From Actinoplanes subtropicus (GTDB lineage: Bacteria; Actinomycetota; Actinomycetes; Mycobacteriales; Micromonosporaceae), in contig NZ_JOJL01000054.1 of the NCBI RefSeq assembly GCF_000721705.1, positions 1 through 57,686 of the forward strand: DNA of 57,686 nt, given 5' to 3'. Under the pieces are notes generated by a model. That model saw only the letters and a list, made by a program, of their open reading frames with translations. It was not told where the DNA came from and made no database searches. Made by a program: the position numbers and the translations under genes. How positions within the stretch are numbered: the stretch's first letter is position 1; every line of letters starts with the position of its first letter. Positions 56,228 through 57,686 of the stretch are shown piece by piece.

Positions 56228-57058
56228 TCAGCGCGGGGTGAACGCGCCCAGTTCGTCGGCGCCCTTCTGAATCACCCCGTAGCTGGACTCGGGCACCGGT
56301 TGCCAGGCGCCGGAGAGCTCGCCCAGCGGCTCCGAGACGACCAGCCGGGTCTCCTCGGACAGGCCCTCGATCGCCGCGAAGTCGGGGTGCAGGGAGCGCA
56401 GCGCGTCGATGTCCGTGCTGTAGAACAGCGTCCGGCTCTTGCCCACACTGGAGTAGCGGAAGGCCCAGACCCGGTCGCCGTCGGTGGTGCCGACCGTCAT
56501 CTGCAGCGGGTCCGCGACGCCGTGGGCGCGGGCGACCTGCTCGACGAAGCCGGCCATCCGCTCGACCGCCCGCACCGGGTCGTCCCGCAGGCCGAAGGTG
56601 AGCGCCAGGTAGAACATCACCTCGGAGTCGGTCGAGCCGGCGATGCTCGGGAACAGCTCGGGGTCGACCGCGAGCATCAGCTCCCGCCGCAGCGTGCGGA
56701 ACTCGTGGATCGCGCCGTTGTGGCACCACAGCCACCGCCCGTACCGGAACGGATGGCAGTTGGTCTGTTGCACCGGGGTGCCGGTGCTGGCCCGGATGTG
56801 CGCGAGGAACAGGCCGGAGCGGGTGACCCGGGCCAGCTCGCGCAGGTTGACGTCGCCCCAGGCCGGCCCGACACCCCGGAACAGGGCGGGCACGGGCAGC
56901 TCCTCGGGGCCGTACCAGCCGACCCCGACGCCGTCGCCGTTGGTGGTCTCGACGCCCATCCGGGAATGCAGGCTCTGGTCGATCAGCGAGTAGTGCGGCT
57001 TGTAAAGAAGCTCGTCGAGCAGGATCGGTGTTCCGGAGTAGGCCAGCCAGCGGCACAT
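56228..57058 (-). CDS. Class II glutamine amidotransferase
   Basis: A 276-residue enzyme with the N-terminal nucleophile fold. MCRWLAYSG provides Cys2 as nucleophile once Met1 is removed. NGDGVGVGWYG, HIRASTG and CHNGAIHEF form the glutamine site, and STDSEVMFYLAL the helix that follows. There is no synthetase domain, so it belongs with stand-alone YafJ/EgtC-like proteins. EgtC (ergothioneine hydrolase) is possible, but no egt genes are nearby and the protein is longer. Start ATG after AGGGGGTCCGCG. Convergent with the kinase gene, 3 bp apart. Confidence 0.88.
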   Translation of the reverse strand: MCRWLAYSGTPILLDELLYKPHYSLIDQSLHSRMGVETTNGDGVGVGWYGPEELPVPALFRGVGPAWGDVNLRELARVTRSGLFLAHIRASTGTPVQQTNCHPFRYGRWLWCHNGAIHEFRTLRRELMLAVDPELFPSIAGSTDSEVMFYLALTFGLRDDPVRAVERMAGFVEQVARAHGVADPLQMTVGTTDGDRVWAFRYSSVGKSRTLFYSTDIDALRSLHPDFAAIEGLSEETRLVVSEPLGELSGAWQPVPESSYGVIQKGADELGAFTPR

Positions 57059-57082
57059 CGCGGACCCCCTTTCCCGCCCAGG

Positions 57083-57535
57083 GTGACCCGGATCGCGGCC
57101 GGCGGCAATCACCCCGCGCGGATGAGCCCCGCCTACTACGTGCTCGTCGCCGGGGACGGTGCGGTGCTCGGCCGGTTCAACCTGTACGACATCGGGGAGA
57201 ACGGCGCGGATCTCGGCTATCGGGTCGCCCAGCATGTGGCCGGCCACGGGATGCGACCTCGACCGTCCGCGAGCTGCGCCGGCCGGCGGTGACCCGGCAC
57301 GGGCTGCGCACGCTGCGGGCGGCCGGCGCACACCGGAACGCCGGGTCCCGCAGGGTGCTGACCAACACGGGTTTCGGCCCGGTCGGCCCGGTCGGCCCGG
57401 TCGGCCCGGTCGGCCCGGTCGGCCCGGTCGGCCCGGTCGGCCCGGTCGGGGTTCGCCGGCGACCCCGGCACCTGGTTCCGGCTCGACCTCGCCCCGGAGA
57501 TCACGCTTGGGGTGAAGAGCGTCGGCCGCCGGTGA
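57083..57535 (+). pseudogene. Frameshifted RimJ/RimL-type acetyltransferase remnant
   Basis: Three frame segments together give a GNAT C-terminal half. Frame A (57083 to about 57250) reads YYVLVAGDGAVLGRFNLYDI then ENGADLGYRVAQHVAGHG. A shift near 57250 continues as ATSTVRELRRPAVTRHGLRT and RVLTNTGFGPVGPV. After a nine-base repeat tract a second shift near 57450 restores the first frame with GFAGDPGTWFRLDL and a TGA. The N-terminal half of the domain is absent. Two compensating shifts and a missing start make it a pseudogene. Confidence 0.65.
57376..57447 (+). repeat. Eight perfect tandem copies of GGCCCGGTC
   Basis: The 9-bp unit GGCCCGGTC occurs eight times in a row without mismatch (72 bp), encoding Gly-Pro-Val eight times within the acetyltransferase remnant. 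This is a slippage-type expansion. Confidence 0.95.
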
Positions 57536-57599
57536 CGGGAGATCGCCGGCGGCCGACGCGAGCAGGCACAACGCCCACCCCTTGGTGCCCTAATGAGTG

Positions 57600-57686
57600 C
57601 TAGGAGTTGGTCGTTCGGGCAGACTCCTGGGTTGGTAGCCGCTGGCCGGTGAGCACTTCGTGCCCCTGGACGTTGAGTCCTGAGCA
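57600..57686 (-). CDS. C-terminal end of an unidentified protein, cut by window edge
   Basis: The minus strand from the window edge reads CSGLNVQGHEVLTGQRLPTQ then ESARTTNS and a TAG. The 28 residues look like protein, and no gene competes on the plus strand. The family is unknown. Confidence 0.35.
   Translation of the reverse strand, partial: CSGLNVQGHEVLTGQRLPTQESARTTNS

Noticed and set aside
57376..57447. CRISPR reading of the 9-bp tandem repeat
   Set aside because: Contiguous perfect short repeats without spacers; a slippage tract.

Overview
This is a GC-rich chromosomal window with the gene content of a filamentous, probably motile actinomycete. A member of the Micromonosporaceae such as Actinoplanes fits best. 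The pointers are the codon bias, a GlnII-type glutamine synthetase, a SARP/AfsR-like regulator, several Ser/Thr kinases, a chemoreceptor, and many genes whose start codon lies 6-8 nt after a TANNNT hexamer (leaderless transcription). I saw no tRNA, rRNA, CRISPR array, prophage or complete insertion sequence. The assignment to a genus is inference.

Layout. 1-5146: C-terminally cut chemoreceptor, beta-propeller lipoprotein, membrane protein with a degenerate PLD-like domain, and a MerR regulator divergent from a DHA2 drug exporter. 5414-11568: a 1580-residue DUF4011 / SF1 helicase / nuclease fusion followed by a WD40 protein; this is the best candidate here for a stand-alone defence locus. 11575-15102: tiny membrane protein, MerR remnant, hairpin-rich gap, Hsp20 and a partner, a perfect 40-bp palindrome, a receptor kinase and a broken gene. 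15173-19785: HXXEE membrane protein, PhoD phosphatase, small secreted protein, then an AraC regulator and an MHS transporter.

19926-27711 is a glycan-use locus: GH78 rhamnosidase, sugar-binding lipoprotein, two permeases (no ATPase gene, so a shared MsiK-like ATPase is presumed) and a secreted GH27-ricin B enzyme, with the AraC gene divergent. Inside the rhamnosidase gene is the most unusual feature of the window: eight units of exactly 16 bp carrying AGATACT or its reverse complement, forming nested hairpins yet kept open in frame.

27715-43252 holds a SARP-NB-ARC-TPR regulator, a papain-fold/propeller secreted protein, a GNAT enzyme, a kinase-ATPase-TPR-GAF-GGDEF signalling protein, a duplicated Zn-peptidase lipoprotein, a PAP2 protein, and a class A PBP that lacks most of its transglycosylase motifs. 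43266-57686 holds a VOC protein, a recombination scar, N-formylglutamate amidohydrolase coupled to GlnII, a MalT-like LuxR regulator, a YihY protein reading through into a convergent gene, several small membrane proteins, a 5'-truncated hydrolase placed in frame after an RDD gene, a DUF4232-ended kinase, a class II glutamine amidotransferase, a frameshifted acetyltransferase with eight 9-bp repeats, and the end of an unidentified gene.

Several small scars (11.7, 14.9, 44.3, 53.2 and 57.1-57.5 kb) show local decay and rearrangement. Start codons are my own choices from ribosome-binding sites, leaderless -10 spacing and N-terminal domain fit.
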